Source of the DNA: Callaeas wilsoni
Taxonomy: Eukaryota; Chordata; Aves; Passeriformes; Callaeidae
Direction: 5' to 3'
Assembly (NCBI GenBank): GCA_013398955.1
Contig: VWPU01017524.1
Location: 1-64,000 of the forward strand
Length of the DNA: 64,000 bases
The notes under the pieces are model-generated. The model was not told where the DNA came from, did not search any database, and saw only the letters and a list, made by a program, of their open reading frames with translations. Below are positions 23,909 to 37,162 of this stretch, one piece after another. Made by a program: the position numbers and the translations under genes. Positions within the stretch are counted from its first letter, which is position 1, and the number at the start of each line of letters is the position of its first letter.

Positions 23909-25171
23909 GTTTCATGAAATGTACTTAACTATGTTCATGTTGGGGAGCCATAAGAGTTTTTTAATCTTTAATCTAGATAAAACAGTTTTTTACCGATTTA
24001 TATTTTTCTTTCTTCAGAAGTCCATCGACAAATATAGATACAAGTATATTTTCTTACAGTTCAATTGAAGACAGCAGAATGGGAACACAGAAATGACTGA
24101 CAAAGTACTAGGATTTTTTTTCCAGAAATAGACCACAATGTCCCTCAAAGAACTGTACTGACCTTCTTACAAACAACTATGCTATTACTTATGACATTTA
24201 TTGTACTAAAATTTTCAGTTTTATGCAATTCCGTTAATTTGGTAGTTTTGAGTCTGATCAGTGTTTAGTTGTAGCCTTTCCAGAATGGCTGGCAAATGGA
24301 ATTCACCAAATATTTTACATTATAATATAGGAAATGTTTAATTGAAAACACTCAGATTTCTGTTGTCAGTTTGATATATTAGAGTGATAGTATGGTTTAG
24401 CGTAGGATAAATCAGCTCAAAATCATGATTCTTCTGATTTTTTTTAGATAGAATTTTTTCTGGATCACATAATGTATTTAAGACAGTACTTTCATAACTG
24501 AATATGATCATGGAGACTGGGATTATTTTTTAGATACCTTTTTTATTCTGTAAAGAAAACAATTTTTGGGTACCATTTTTGATAAGTTAGGGGGTTTTGT
24601 ATTTATTAAAATGTGACTAGTGACCAGTTAAATGAGAATACTTTCTCCTGATCTGAAAACCAAAGTTTTCAAAGGGTCAGTGCATCCCTAATTATAATGA
24701 TGCAGTTAACAGTACTCTAATTGAAAGATTGTGTCAGCATTTCCATTAAAAAGCCATGTTTTTCATGGGTTGTAGCTCAGCTGTAAAGATTCAATCTGGG
24801 CTGAAACATGTCAAAAAAACTCATCCGGCTTCATACTGAATGCCTTCAAACTCCCAATTAAGCAAGTGAGTACTCCAGGCACTGACTATTTCAAAAAAAT
24901 AAAGCCAGACTTTACATTAATAATTTTACTATGCCATCATAGACAAAGGATTGGCATGCAAGTAACTATTTTTGTAAGTCCTTTAAAAGTTTGCATTTTT
25001 TTCAGAACACAAGCTCACCTGAAAAACATACCCCAAATCAGATCATTTTACTGCTTTGCCCTCACATCTGCTCCAGGAAGTAAAACATTCAGTGAAAAAT
25101 GAATATATTAATTTGCAGTGATTTTGATGTAATATTTGATAGAGATATTTTATACTGTATAGACAGAAACC

Positions 25172-25211
25172 TGTAAAACAATAAAAGATATTATAAAACA
25201 ATAAAAGATAA
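25172..25211. repeat. Tandem duplication of a 20-bp unit
   Basis: Two adjacent 20-base copies (25172-25191 and 25192-25211) share the core AAAACAATAAAAGATA and differ at two positions. Replication slippage is the simplest origin. Confidence 0.9.
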
Positions 25212-25451
25212 TTTCAACATGCTTCCCAATACAGGCTAAAGGATAAAAGAATTTTTTTGAAAAAAAAGAATGAAAAACTGTGGGGGAAAATTACATTTAT
25301 GACATAAAGAAATATTAAATGTGGAGTATAACATAAGTGACTAAAACCACATCAAAACATTCATTTAAAAGCACATAGAAAACATCCTTAATTAAAAGCA
25401 AAAAAAATCAAAATGCTACTTCTCTTGGGATTGAGATGTGTACTTCCATTA

Positions 25452-25548
25452 AAAAAGCAACCAAAAAACCCCCCAAAAAACAACTCCCCCCCAAAAAAAC
25501 CCAACCAACCAAAAAAAAAAAAAAAACAACAAAACAACAAAAAGCCCC
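25452..25548. repeat. A/C-rich low-complexity tract
   Basis: Nearly pure A and C for about 95 bases, with C runs of 6 to 7, CCAACCAACC units and an A16 run. Not a regular tandem repeat. Confidence 0.9.
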
Positions 25549-25749
25549 TAATTTAATTCCGAGGAAAATCTGAGTACATCTGCAAAGAGGAGAATCAAAG
25601 CAATAGTCTATGTAGTAAAACCTTTCCTTACTTGAAACCTAAAGAACCCCAAAGAAACAAATAGCAACAATATAGACATGTATTATTTGTAGACAAATGA
25701 AAGAATTTGCATTTTAAATATTTTGAAATGTCAGAAATACAACACGACA

Positions 25750-26100
25750 CATCCAGAAAACACTTAATTAAAGGCCTCAACATTTCTTCCATTGATGAGA
25801 TTGGCAAGCCAATTAATTACAGTCGGAATTAGCGTGAGTGTGACACTGAGACTTAGATTTGTTTGCAGACTGCCACGGACATGAGGCCTCATGACCTCTG
25901 AAAATGGCAGAGCAGGCTGGTCAGCACCTACATAGCATGGTGGGACATAATCCATGTGCGACACTGTTTTGCAACATAATCCTTCTTAGCTATGCCCAGA
26001 CATGGGTATCTGAGTTGCATCTGCACTTCGGAGGGCCTTTTCAACCACACGCTTATTCCATAGTCACATTATTTTTAATAGCTTCTAACTAAATACTCTG
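25750..26100. promoter_or_regulatory. Candidate conserved non-coding element
   Basis: This block follows A-rich low-complexity DNA yet is itself repeat-free and compositionally balanced, with a CCAATTAATTACAG homeodomain-like segment (near 25809-25822) and CpG sites that are scarce elsewhere. A 66-codon minus-strand frame (25764-25964) crosses it but has no recognised motif and no clear splice sites. It could be a regulatory element, an unrecognised exon or neither. Confidence 0.3.
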
Positions 26101-28510
26101 TTCGTTTCAAAACACAAAGCTAAGATGAATTGCTATCATAAACATTTTACAGAAAAAAAATCAATAACATTAATAATATACTTGAATACCTCATATAGGA
26201 CAGAGAAGTAAGGACAATGTTGAAAGGCAATGATAGTCTCCATTACAAACTGTATTCAGTTATTGGTACAAAAGGTCTTTTAGTGGGGCATTTATTACAA
26301 AGGAGTAGCTGTTGGAGCTGTTAAATTTTTGGTTTAAAAATTCAGACAGATACTATTTAGTCTAATTTAGGGTTGCATTTTCAGCACCCACTATGAGGAG
26401 CTGCACTTCTATCTTTGGGAAATTAACTTGTACATTATTAAATCACCTCCCAAAAATTAATTAGATATGGTGAGTGATATGCAACAGTTACATTATTTTA
26501 CATTAAAGGTAGTTATATTTTGGTGGTGAACACATACATTGGTTTATTTCTATTTAAATATTTGGGGTTTATCTCTATTGATATTAAAATATGACGTTAA
26601 GTGAACAGTCTGAACCTACTGAAAAAGCCCCAACACCTCACCTGTTTTACGCCATACCAGCTAAATATCTGACAATCTGGTTTAAACGTTGACAACATTT
26701 GTCTACTAATGGCATCAGCAAATATGATTCCAACAAGAAAGGACAATGTAAAGCATCAAGAAAAGGAAACAAGGTGCCGAGCTTAGGACACAGTTCAGGT
26801 AAATGAGGCAAACTGTTCCTTCCTGAGTTCCTTCCTCCATACTCTCTGTTGATTGTTATGACTTGGAAGATTTTGTTTTGATTTTGTTTGACTCTTCCAA
26901 ATTTTACTGGTGCAAACACTTATTATTTTTCAGTTGGCTTTGTCAGTATTTGTTCTTTGACCCCAATGCTGTGACAACTTGTATGTGTTCTAGCCTTTAA
27001 GTCAATATCATGTTTCTCATTTCTGTTTTTAAGCCTATTGGAGAAGTTGCTTCTCATTTCATTTACCAAGTTAGTTCACTTTATTTCTTGTTAGTTCATG
27101 TATATTCCAATTCTGGTTCTCTCATGTTTTCAATCAGTTGAGATTCATCCTTAATTCTCCATGCCATCTTCTTGCCTTGCCTGTTGGCACATAACAGCTG
27201 AGCATCATCTTGTGGATGATATGTAGGTGGTCATTCAGGCTGGCGGACAATACTGCAAATAATATTTTGTGAAAGAAATCGTAAGTTGCTAATAGCCATT
27301 CTCATCCTCAGATCATCCCAAATTTGTGACGAAGTTTATTGAGATTGTCTAGGTTTCCTAACTAGATCTATTCTGAAATCAGAATTCATTAGAGATTTCC
27401 TGAAGTAAAATAATTTAATCCTGGTATTAGCGTCTCTGGGTTTTTTTGCCTCAACCCTTCAGTGTACACATATCAGTAATGTTGTGCCCACAACAGAAGT
27501 TTCAGATCTCATTGATTCCTTAAAAAAAGGTCTGTACATAGCACCATGTCAGCCTTTACATTTCTGAGACTATCTCTCAGTCTCCTTAAAGAAAAGGTGC
27601 CTTGAATAATTTTCAGTAAATATTAGAACATTTTTCTCTTGAAATCTGAATGGAATACAGATGCAGCTTCTCCTGCTATGGAAGAGAAGTTCTTGATGGA
27701 TATTTCTGGATCCTAACATTAAGGAACCTGTTTAGGCTGCTCTTGTAAATTTGTTTTTGTATCCACTGAGATTTATATCCAATCAAGTTTATTTGGCAGA
27801 GGAAAGTCTTGTCATTGAGATACACTGCATATTTACAACCATTTTATTAAGACTTTCAGAGTTTGTAGACCATTGGATACAGTTCTCATTTATGTGATTT
27901 TTTCCAACAGTTTGTGATTACACCAAATATTCACCTTGTGACAAAAGGTGAACTCTGGGTTTGTGCTGATGTTATTCCTCTCTTAAAGCATTGCACGATA
28001 GCATTTCCTGTTTGAGAAAGTATGATTACCTAAAACTAGCAACTTCTTTGGGATTTGCTCTTCCAAACTGGAAGGAAAAAAAATAAAGCTTTGTGCACAA
28101 TCTGATATGATTTTTGGGATAAACTTAACAGGTACCGGGCAGTACCTATGGAAGGAGGGACCTGCAAAAGAAATTTCAAACCAAGGAAAGGGAATCAGAA
28201 ATCTACCCAAAAAAAGGAGAGTGGGTCTAAGGCAGGATTCACAGATTTAACCTTCAATACACATAAATTTCATGGAATTTACTAAGAAAAAAGCAACCTC
28301 TTCTACAAGTGAGTGCCTTAGAGATTCCTGTGGAGAAGGGGAAATCACATGCATTAATAAATTTCTGCATGCAGCAGTCTTCAGGAGATGCAGCTGTGTG
28401 AAGATAAGCACAATTGTGTAATTTTAACAGATGTTCTTTCCAATCAAGCTAGAAAACTGTGAGACAGGTTTGAACATGAGAAATTAAGATGTGATACAAC
28501 TATGTGATTA

Positions 28511-28545
28511 TTTTATTTTATTTTATTTTATTTTATTTTATTTTA
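28511..28545. repeat. (TTTTA)7 microsatellite
   Basis: Seven perfect TTTTA units in a row, preceded by an ATTA. Likely length-variable between individuals. Confidence 0.97.
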
Positions 28546-31500
28546 CATTTATCATAGGGATGAACAAACATCCATCTCTGGAGGTCATGAAGACTTATCC
28601 AGGCAAAACCCTGATCAGTTTTTTCTAACTGGACATGCTTTCTGCAGGGTGCTAGTCTAGGCAAAATCTGGATTTCCCTTCCGAGTCACTCTAGTCCTTT
28701 GTCACATATAGGCTGGCATACCTCTTTTTAACTTCTTTTACTACTGTATAAATTCTGGTCAGACTCTGCATTCTTCATTGCTTTGTTTTTTCCTTTCAAT
28801 GTTTCTTTAATATGACAAAATAAACTTTGCTTCACTGTAGGTACACTTTTCATTTTTTTGTATGAAGTTCATCTTCTTTTGCCTTTTGAGGGCATTCTCT
28901 CAACAACTGCTCCAACAAGCTGAAATCATGCACTCAACTGGCAATCCTTTCTTTATTTTTCTCAAAATTACTCAGTGTCAAAAATAAGAATCTATTTCCT
29001 CTCAGCTTCTAAGTTGCAGGTAAAAGGGGGGGAAAAAGGATAAATAAATATTACTTCTCCAAAGCCTCATTGTATCTGGAGTCATAACATTCATAAGACA
29101 TTTATCAGTTGCTCTAATGCTTCAGGTGTTATTCTTCACAACTTTCACTGATGTCTCATTCTTTCTCCCCAGTGAGACAGTAAAAAACCTTGCCACCCCC
29201 TCATTTTATCACTCACTCTGTTTCCATCCCATTTTGTGACTGGCTAGAGACTTGCTTCATACTTACAGTTTTACAGTGCACTTTTTTAGAACTAATCTGG
29301 GTTTTGATTTAATCACAATGTGTACCATGTTTTAGCAATCAATCTTAAAAACAAGCAAAACCAAAAGTAAACAAGAAAACAAAACCTGCTGAAACTCTAC
29401 TCATATGAGAGAAGCATTTACAGACTTCTGTAGCAAAGGCTCAAATGCAGCCAGCTGCCTTCCAGGAGAACACTGAGGAGTTCTTTGAGCCTTTTTATTC
29501 TATACCTTGTGCCATAAATCCCATTGTTGATGTAGCCACAGCTTAGTCATCAAATTGAGAATGTTTCAAATAATTTTCCACTGTAAGAATGTGTTCTCTG
29601 TCTTTGTTTCCACGGAGAGCACAAAATTAAACAAGTCTGTCCTGCTTCCTGGCTGATTCCACTTATGGATTCTTCTAGCTGTATTCCTGATGTCCGGGAT
29701 GAAAATACTGCTGTGAGGCTTTCAGCTGCTGTTAATATCCCTTTTAAACAGAAGGGAGAGGGTCATCCATTGCACAAAGTTCTCCAAGGTTACTCTGACA
29801 GAATGAAATATTTCAAAAGGGTAGAAATAGGAATGATTTTTCCATACAGTGTCACAGTGACAGAACATCTGACTAGCCAGGATTTCTCCTCCTGGTGCTA
29901 GATGAGGTCTGCACCATTTCTTAAAACTCGTGGACAGCACTTGGGTCAAGCATTTTCTATGAATAAGTAAAATTTAATGAGACCTTCATAATCAACATGG
30001 CTTCACTATGAAATAGGATACATATAGAATATGTTGTCAATGCCATTTCTGAATGATATATCAAAGAGTCCAGTATTGGTCAGTCAATCTTTAAAACTTT
30101 TTTCACTCAAAAATGTTTGCCAATTAATTTACACAAGGAAGAGAAAATATTTCATGGCATCTCTTTTATTTTAATCCACGTATTCTACTAATAAAAGTAA
30201 GCCTCTTCAGATCTGTTGTGGTACACTCTGTACGCTCTGCCAAGAGAAGAAGAAAAATTGCTGAAATTGAACCCACAAAGAGTTTTGTTTCTGTATACTG
30301 GAAAACTGATTAGAAGCACAGATACAGTACAGCTGCAGTCTGCAACACATTCAAAGGGGAGTTGTGTGTGAAATTCAGCCATATCTCCACTATAGTTTCT
30401 ACTGTATATGGAGGAATAACCAGTCTCATACATCTCATTAGAGTTCACCTGACTTACGGAACACTCTTTGGGGAGCAGACATAGCTTAGCATTATGGACA
30501 AGAGTGTAACAATTACATGTACAGACCTGGATGTATTTCCATATCACCAGGAAGCAGGGTGAGCAATAGTGTTACTGATGGCTCCACTTCCTTTATTCTG
30601 TTCTGTACTTTATCATTATATATTGGTTTGATTGTAAGACCTAAGGTCCTGGTAGAGATTTAGGGATAGATTCTCCTAGATTCTTTGTGTAATGTGACCA
30701 TATCAGTAAATGAACTAAGTGCAGCTCCTTGAACTCATGTAGACAATGTTCTGTACAAGACAGCTCTTCAAGGGGTTGAGCCCCTGAGCATCTCCGAATA
30801 ATTTAATCCTTTGGGTATCTACTGGAAGAGCATGCAAATAATTAGCATGGTTCTGGATACTGCTGATATTCCTACATAGTCTACTGACTTCCTATACCTT
30901 CATTAAGGCCTTTGAGATAACTAAATATCACTTCAGAATTGAAAAAATAAAAAGTAGTTAATACTCCCTACATTTTCTGCCCTCCTTTTTCCAGAACTAA
31001 GATTCCATGTTGTAGAGGTAAAGCCTAGTCTTCGAACCCCAACTTTTAAATTAGGAAATTAAATATACGATTATTGATAAACAGCAGTTCTTCTTCTCTT
31101 AGTAACATAGCTTCATCAGCCCTTTTTGTTCATCTGCCTAATAAAGATTAATGCTGTACTTTCTCCCAGGAAAGCTAAATGTAATACCGATCTTGCACCA
31201 TCCATATTTCTGCTAGCTGGAATGTGAGGTGTCCTAAAGACAAAGTGCATTGTCACGTATTTAATGTGCATGAGTAAAAATGCTCATAAAGAGAAATTAT
31301 TGTATTTTGCTATTCCTGTGAGTGTCCAGTTTCTGCTGTCTGTCTTATAAGTGAATAGCAGGGTTGCCTACAGTGCAAACCATTCACATGCCACTGTTTG
31401 GGCCTCTTGTGAACCTAGATAGGAAGGTGGATTTACAAGGGACGACTTAAATTTTGTCCCATAAGTTCAGCCAGCAATCAACTGTCCCACTTTATACAAT

Positions 31501-32658
31501 GCTTTGCTTTCCTTTCAAATTCTCTATATTTGCGTGTCTTCCTTTACTCATTTTTCTTTTTATAGGATAGAAAATCCATTCTTTGGAAAGAACTCAAGTC
31601 CAAAAACTTTGTTTGTAGAAATCAGATCATATAGTAAAAGTAGGCCTAGGAGAAATACTTAATCTTTGGTTCATTATGCCTGGATATTTCATTCTCTTAT
31701 CTTGCAACTGTAATGTAGAAGAGCAGAATAAGAACTCAAACAGAATCAATTATGCCTGGTCTCAGTTCCTGATTTTATGAAAACCTTAAGAATTACTTTA
31801 GGGAAACAGAATTTGACCCACAAATTGGGACACTTTCCTGGGCAGACATATTCAGTGGGTAGCATTAAAGAAGAATCACTAGAAAAGTCTGATGTTGCTG
31901 AAGTATTTGGAAGTAGTACTCTAAACGAGAATTGAGCATGAGATGATTTTTCAGTCTGCCAGACATTTGAGTTTTATTTTACTTAATCACATCCATATTT
32001 TCTGCAAAGTTGTCCTAACTTGGGGCTATTCAATTATTACTGCAGAGCACAAGGGAGAGCACTGGCACACACTGTAACTATACACTAGTTAAGGGCATGT
32101 TGGAAATGCTAATGCACCTTTAAGAAACATTCAACTCTTCTGCAGTTTTTTTAAAATCATCTGATTTACTATTTTTTTGTGAATGTCAATTAGGAAGTCA
32201 GAACTGATGAGAAGTTAAACTTTGCTTTGTATTGGAGATGTGGATTGTGAATTAAGATCTTGTTATGGATACAGCTATGGTTTAGAAAGGAGAAGCAAAG
32301 CAAGATACAGAGTTCACTTTAGAGTTGTTTTATCCAGAAGAGTAATGAAAATCCTTATGTTTTAAGAAAATTTAAAAACATATGTTCATCTCAATTTTTG
32401 CAATGAACTGCTTCACTACAATTACTTATATCAGTATTTTTGATCTTAATAGTTTCAAGTGACACGTGTTCTAATACTTCATACCATCAGATCAGTGCCG
32501 GTTTTTTCCCTAATTAAGAATGTTTGACCACAAGAGGGAGTTCCTTGCCAACGGTTTACCTAACATGAAAGAAGCAAGTGCAGAATAGGGGTGCTTCAAA
32601 AAACATTATAGATCTGCTTTCCGTTATTGAAGGCTAAGATAGGAATGTCGTTTTTTAC

Positions 32659-32755
32659 TTAAAAAAACCAAACAAAGAAACAAACAAAGAAAACAAACAA
32701 ACAAACAAAAATCCAAAACCCAAAAAACTCCCCAAAACCCACAAAACCCACAAAA
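32659..32755. repeat. A/C-rich low-complexity tract with AAAC units
   Basis: AAAC-type repeats (ACAAACAAACAAACAAA) followed by CCCAAAA and CCCACAAAA units, about 95 bases. Confidence 0.9.
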
Positions 32756-34547
32756 GTCTTAACTCTGTAAAAATACCATTTACATTGCTCTAAAAATCTA
32801 TGTGATAAATGCTGAAGTTTTATTTAATAATTTCCTTAGTATTAATTTAGAATATAACACATAGAAATGAAAAAAAAAAGTTGTAATCAAATACAATGAG
32901 CATTAATATAATGGATGGTTTGCTTTATTTACATTGTATTAAGGTATTCTATGAACTAATTTTAAAAGTTCTATTCTTAGAATTAGGAAAATAATGACTT
33001 TTACCCAATGGACTTCAGTATTTATTTAGTACTTAATAAAAAACCAGACAAATTCACAAATATTAAAATGGATATTTCTGATCTTTGTTGTGGTTTCTCT
33101 TGCTCAAACTACACTCCTTATATCTAGCATTGTTGATCTTAATTGTTGCAGCTAGTTTTACTTCAGATGAAATACTTTTGTGTCTGTACATTACACAGAC
33201 CTGATGAACAAAATCAGATTTCCAAGAGAATGTTTCCTTCCGTGCTATGTTAAACTACATTTTCTGCAACATACTATACAAATACCATACAAAGTCATAT
33301 TTTTTAACATCTTTTTTATTTTATTTATCTTGAAGCCAAGGTTCAGATTTCGCTTGTAAGAAAGTTGCTGATAATCTGAATGAGTAATGCAGCTTTATAA
33401 GCAAATCTTTTTCCACTTGTTCCTATGGAAAACATCCTCAAAAACAAGATCTCACATAAATCTTAAGTGCATTTCTGATAAATAAAACCAGATAGCAATA
33501 TGCCCCAAAACAACTGATGTGAAACATACTAGCTAAAAATACTTCATAAGTGGAGAAAGCAGATTATAAAAAAATATAGAAAGACAGCTTAAAAGAAGGA
33601 TTAAGTGTTCTGTGTGCAAAAAGAGGCACTTATCAGTACAAGGTGAAATAGCAAACACAAGCCCACCCCTGTCCAGCATGTGCTCATAAATGGTTATCTG
33701 CTGCTTGTAGTTAACATCAGATGACTGGATGGCAAATGGAATCCATTTTGCTGCACGGATCCCGTGATCCTAAAAAGGCTGAAAATTCATTTCAAAGTCC
33801 ACTACTTGTTCAAAGCTTCTTTTCTTTTATAGTAATAGTCTTTTGTATAGATATGACACTTTCTTTGTGCCTTATATTAGTTAGCTAAACTTCACAAAGT
33901 CTTTGTCAGCCTGGCAAAGGCTTTTGACTTTGTCTTAAAACAGCAGTGATGCTCATGGAGAGAGAGAAAAAGATAAACTTCTGTAAATGTTAGGTACGCC
34001 TGATAGCAGTTTAGTCAGTCTGTTTTCCAGTTTCTGTACATATTCAAAGTGTTCACTTAATCGTAACCGTAAATCATAAAAGATGTAGTCTGAAAGCAAA
34101 AAGTCATAAGTGAAATAAATGAAAGCTATGAAACCTTTGTCAATTTCTTCTTTACCTTAACTGGCTTATATATCCTTATTTTCTTTGTGTAATCTCTGAA
34201 GTGTACTTTTTCATCAGACATTCATTCCTGAATGCAACAGAACTCAGTCCTTGATTTTATGTGGCACAATTGAAAGGCAAATTATTTATCTAATTCAATG
34301 ACATGGCATAGTAATTGGAAAAAATGGTGACTTTCAGGTTTAGTCCCTTATTTTGTAGAGCTTGGAACTCACAAAATGCAAGTTTTTCTCTACATGGAAA
34401 TAGGAACTAAAAATGTCATATTAACTCCGTCTAGGTGCATTATTACTTAGGCAGGTGCATATTCCTTTTTTTCAAAATTATTTTCTATTGTATAGGATAA
34501 CAATTTTTGTACATAGATATGATTATTGTAGGATTGACTGGTTCTTT

Positions 34548-34605
34548 ACTAAAAAAACCTAAAAAAACAGACAAACAACAGATAAACAATCAAACAAAAC
34601 CAGAT
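34548..34605. repeat. A/C-rich low-complexity tract
   Basis: A-rich sequence with interspersed C and G (AAAAAAACCTAAAAAAACAG, then ACAAACAAC-type units). Shorter and less regular than the tract at 32659. Confidence 0.8.
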
Positions 34606-37146
34606 CTTTGAGCTCTGTAAAATGTCTTTACCTACTCTAGCATACTGCACAAGTGACTTCAAACAGTTTAAGTTCATTTACAAGAATGCAGAAAAGAAGG
34701 TTTTTAAAAATGAAATATTTCCTATAAATTTGGAAGCAATACTGAAAAACAAGGCATAATAAAGGTAGACATGTGAGAAGGAGAAAAGAGATTTCATATT
34801 CTTTGAACAGGTCTAGCTGAGTGCTAGATAGAAATGAAAATGGTTAGACTTTTATCAACATCAAATATAACAAATATTAAATTTTCTTTTTTTCCCCCTC
34901 TTCTTAGCCTAATGCTTCAGAAGTAACAGTGATGTGAGGTTTCTGTCCATTAGTTGAATTACTGGTCCAGGATGCAGAGAGTGTCTTTATATGTTTTTGC
35001 ATAATGTTTGAGCATTGACATAAGTTCATATTTGGGATGATTCCTTGATATCATTAAAAAATAAGAATAAAGCAAATAAAATAAAAATTGGCTATTTAAA
35101 AAAAATATAGGGTTTAGTCTGTGCAACTACAATGAAGGTCTTGACCATTGAAGAATTATCCAATGAGATAAGTTGGAGAAAATAATGAGTTTATTTTTTT
35201 CTCTTACGATTATACAAACAACTTAGTTCTAAGTTGTAGTTTTAAAAGAATGTGTGTAGCCTTAAGCTGGAGTACAGTACTTTATTTTTGTGATTAAAAA
35301 GATGGAATAACATTTCATACAGAAACAAACTTTCGCTGTCATATTTCTTGAGCTTTTGAAATTGATTTCATTCAAACATACACCCACACAACCTTAAAAC
35401 CAAATAATAGAAACTCGTATTTAAATAGGCATTACTCTGCTGATCTTTTCATTTTTTAATTATCAATGACAATATAGTAGAGATATGGAAAAATTTGCAT
35501 AGTTAATGTAATCATTTTCCAGCTTGTTCCACTTTTCTACAGCATCATCAGCTGTCATGCCTTAAACTTACAAATTCCTGGCATTATTAAAACCATGCAT
35601 CTACAGGTTGGGGTTTAGTCAGTTGTTTGCATCAGCAGACAGGAGGAAAAATAGTGAAAACATTTAATCTAATATTTATTCTCTTTAGAAAAACAACAAA
35701 CTATTCCCTTTAAGGTAGAAAATAATTTGAATAATACTCCAGTTACAAGGTAAATTAGCTGTCAATTTTACTTCTGACTTTTTAAAAATATACAAATCTG
35801 TTCATTCAAGTCCACCCTAAGATTTACAGGCATTAACTAATTAACTTTACAATTAGCAATTATCTTCAGATAGAGAGAAAGGAGATTTCTAGAAGTCTAC
35901 AGCAATTCGTATGTAGTTTTTCCAAAAAAAGGAATTTATTTTTCTTTCCATTCTGTTAGTTAACTTAATTACATAGTGGGGAAAGGAAACAGACCAAAGG
36001 GTGTAAATATCTTCCAGTGTTGCTAAATGGGGGACAGAAGAGCTCTACGACAAAAACATGGGAAAAAAATTGGAAGCATCTATATGCCTGTATATAAATA
36101 TTTTCAGGTAGGTATTTTAAGACAAATTTTTACATCTTGTTTATATGATTCTCCAAAAATTAGTTTTGTTGTGTCTGAATACAAACATGCCCCAAAACTC
36201 CTAGAGGACAGTGTGTGCTCCTTCCTATAATTTTCTTGTGATCTGAAATAGTAGTCATGAAGTCTCACATAGAATGCCATGGTTTTTAATTGGTTTAAAG
36301 TCATTGTTTAGAAGACATTTTTCCATATCAGAGGTAGTATTTGGAAACGGGATCTTGAAGTAAGATTTAGGAGCAGTAGATTACAAAATAAAATGGAAGT
36401 TCAAGGACTACTAGAAAAGGTATCTATGGAACCATAAAGAGCAAAATTTTTAGTTGTTGGTACATATAAACCTCATGTTGTTCATATCCTCTCATAGAGT
36501 GTATTTATGTCTTGCACATATGAGAAAAATCATATGTTCAATTTTTAGACTATGTTGTCTTAATGATAAGATAAATATCTAGCACAACTGAAGGAGAGGA
36601 AGGGGACAGTATTAAACAGTGCAAGTCTGTATAATTAAAAATGTAACTTGGTAATTTTGTGCAATGAAACATTACTGGACTGGCTTAGTTTCCATAAAAT
36701 AGTGCAATATTTTTTATATTCTGAAATACTTCATGGATCATATATGAGCATACCTAATGTTTTAGGAGAATTTTCTCCTCAGAGCTGTAATCACAGCGTG
36801 TATCAATAAAGATAAATACAGTAGGATATCAATTCATGTGGATCAGCTGGAAAACTCTATACTTTGCTGATTTTCTAATAACTGTATAGACAGATGTCAA
36901 AAGAGTTCATTCTGAAAAATCAGCTGAGGAGACAGTGGGTTACCCTAACTAATTAAGTACTGGATTATTTTCTGTAGTTTCTTCAAAGGCACCGGACACT
37001 ATATTTAACAGGTTAGTACTCTAACAACAAAGTTATTATCATAATTAGTGAAACACTGTTCATATTTTCCATTTTAATATACCCTTTATGTACCTCATTT
37101 CTAGAAGTTACTGGTGTTTCATTACCATTTACATCTGCCTACTAGA

Positions 37147-37162
37147 TTTTTTTTTTTTTTTT
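37147..37162. repeat. T16 homopolymer
   Basis: Sixteen consecutive thymines with no associated retroposed body that I can recognise. Confidence 0.95.

Larger units (their letters stand above)
23909..25749. other. AT-rich unique sequence with simple tracts
   Basis: No gene is recognised. It contains a tandem 20-bp duplication (25172-25211) and an A/C-rich tract (25452-25548), described separately. The longest frames are 78 codons. Confidence 0.6.

Noticed and set aside
24770..24815. TAGCTCAGCTGTA resembling a tRNA A box
   Set aside because: No B box, cloverleaf or terminator at the right distance.
30188..30547. 119-codon minus-strand frame with several cysteines and N-glycosylation-like sites
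   Set aside because: No family resemblance, no convincing splice acceptor before it, and length within what chance gives for 64 kb. It could be revisited if transcripts map there.
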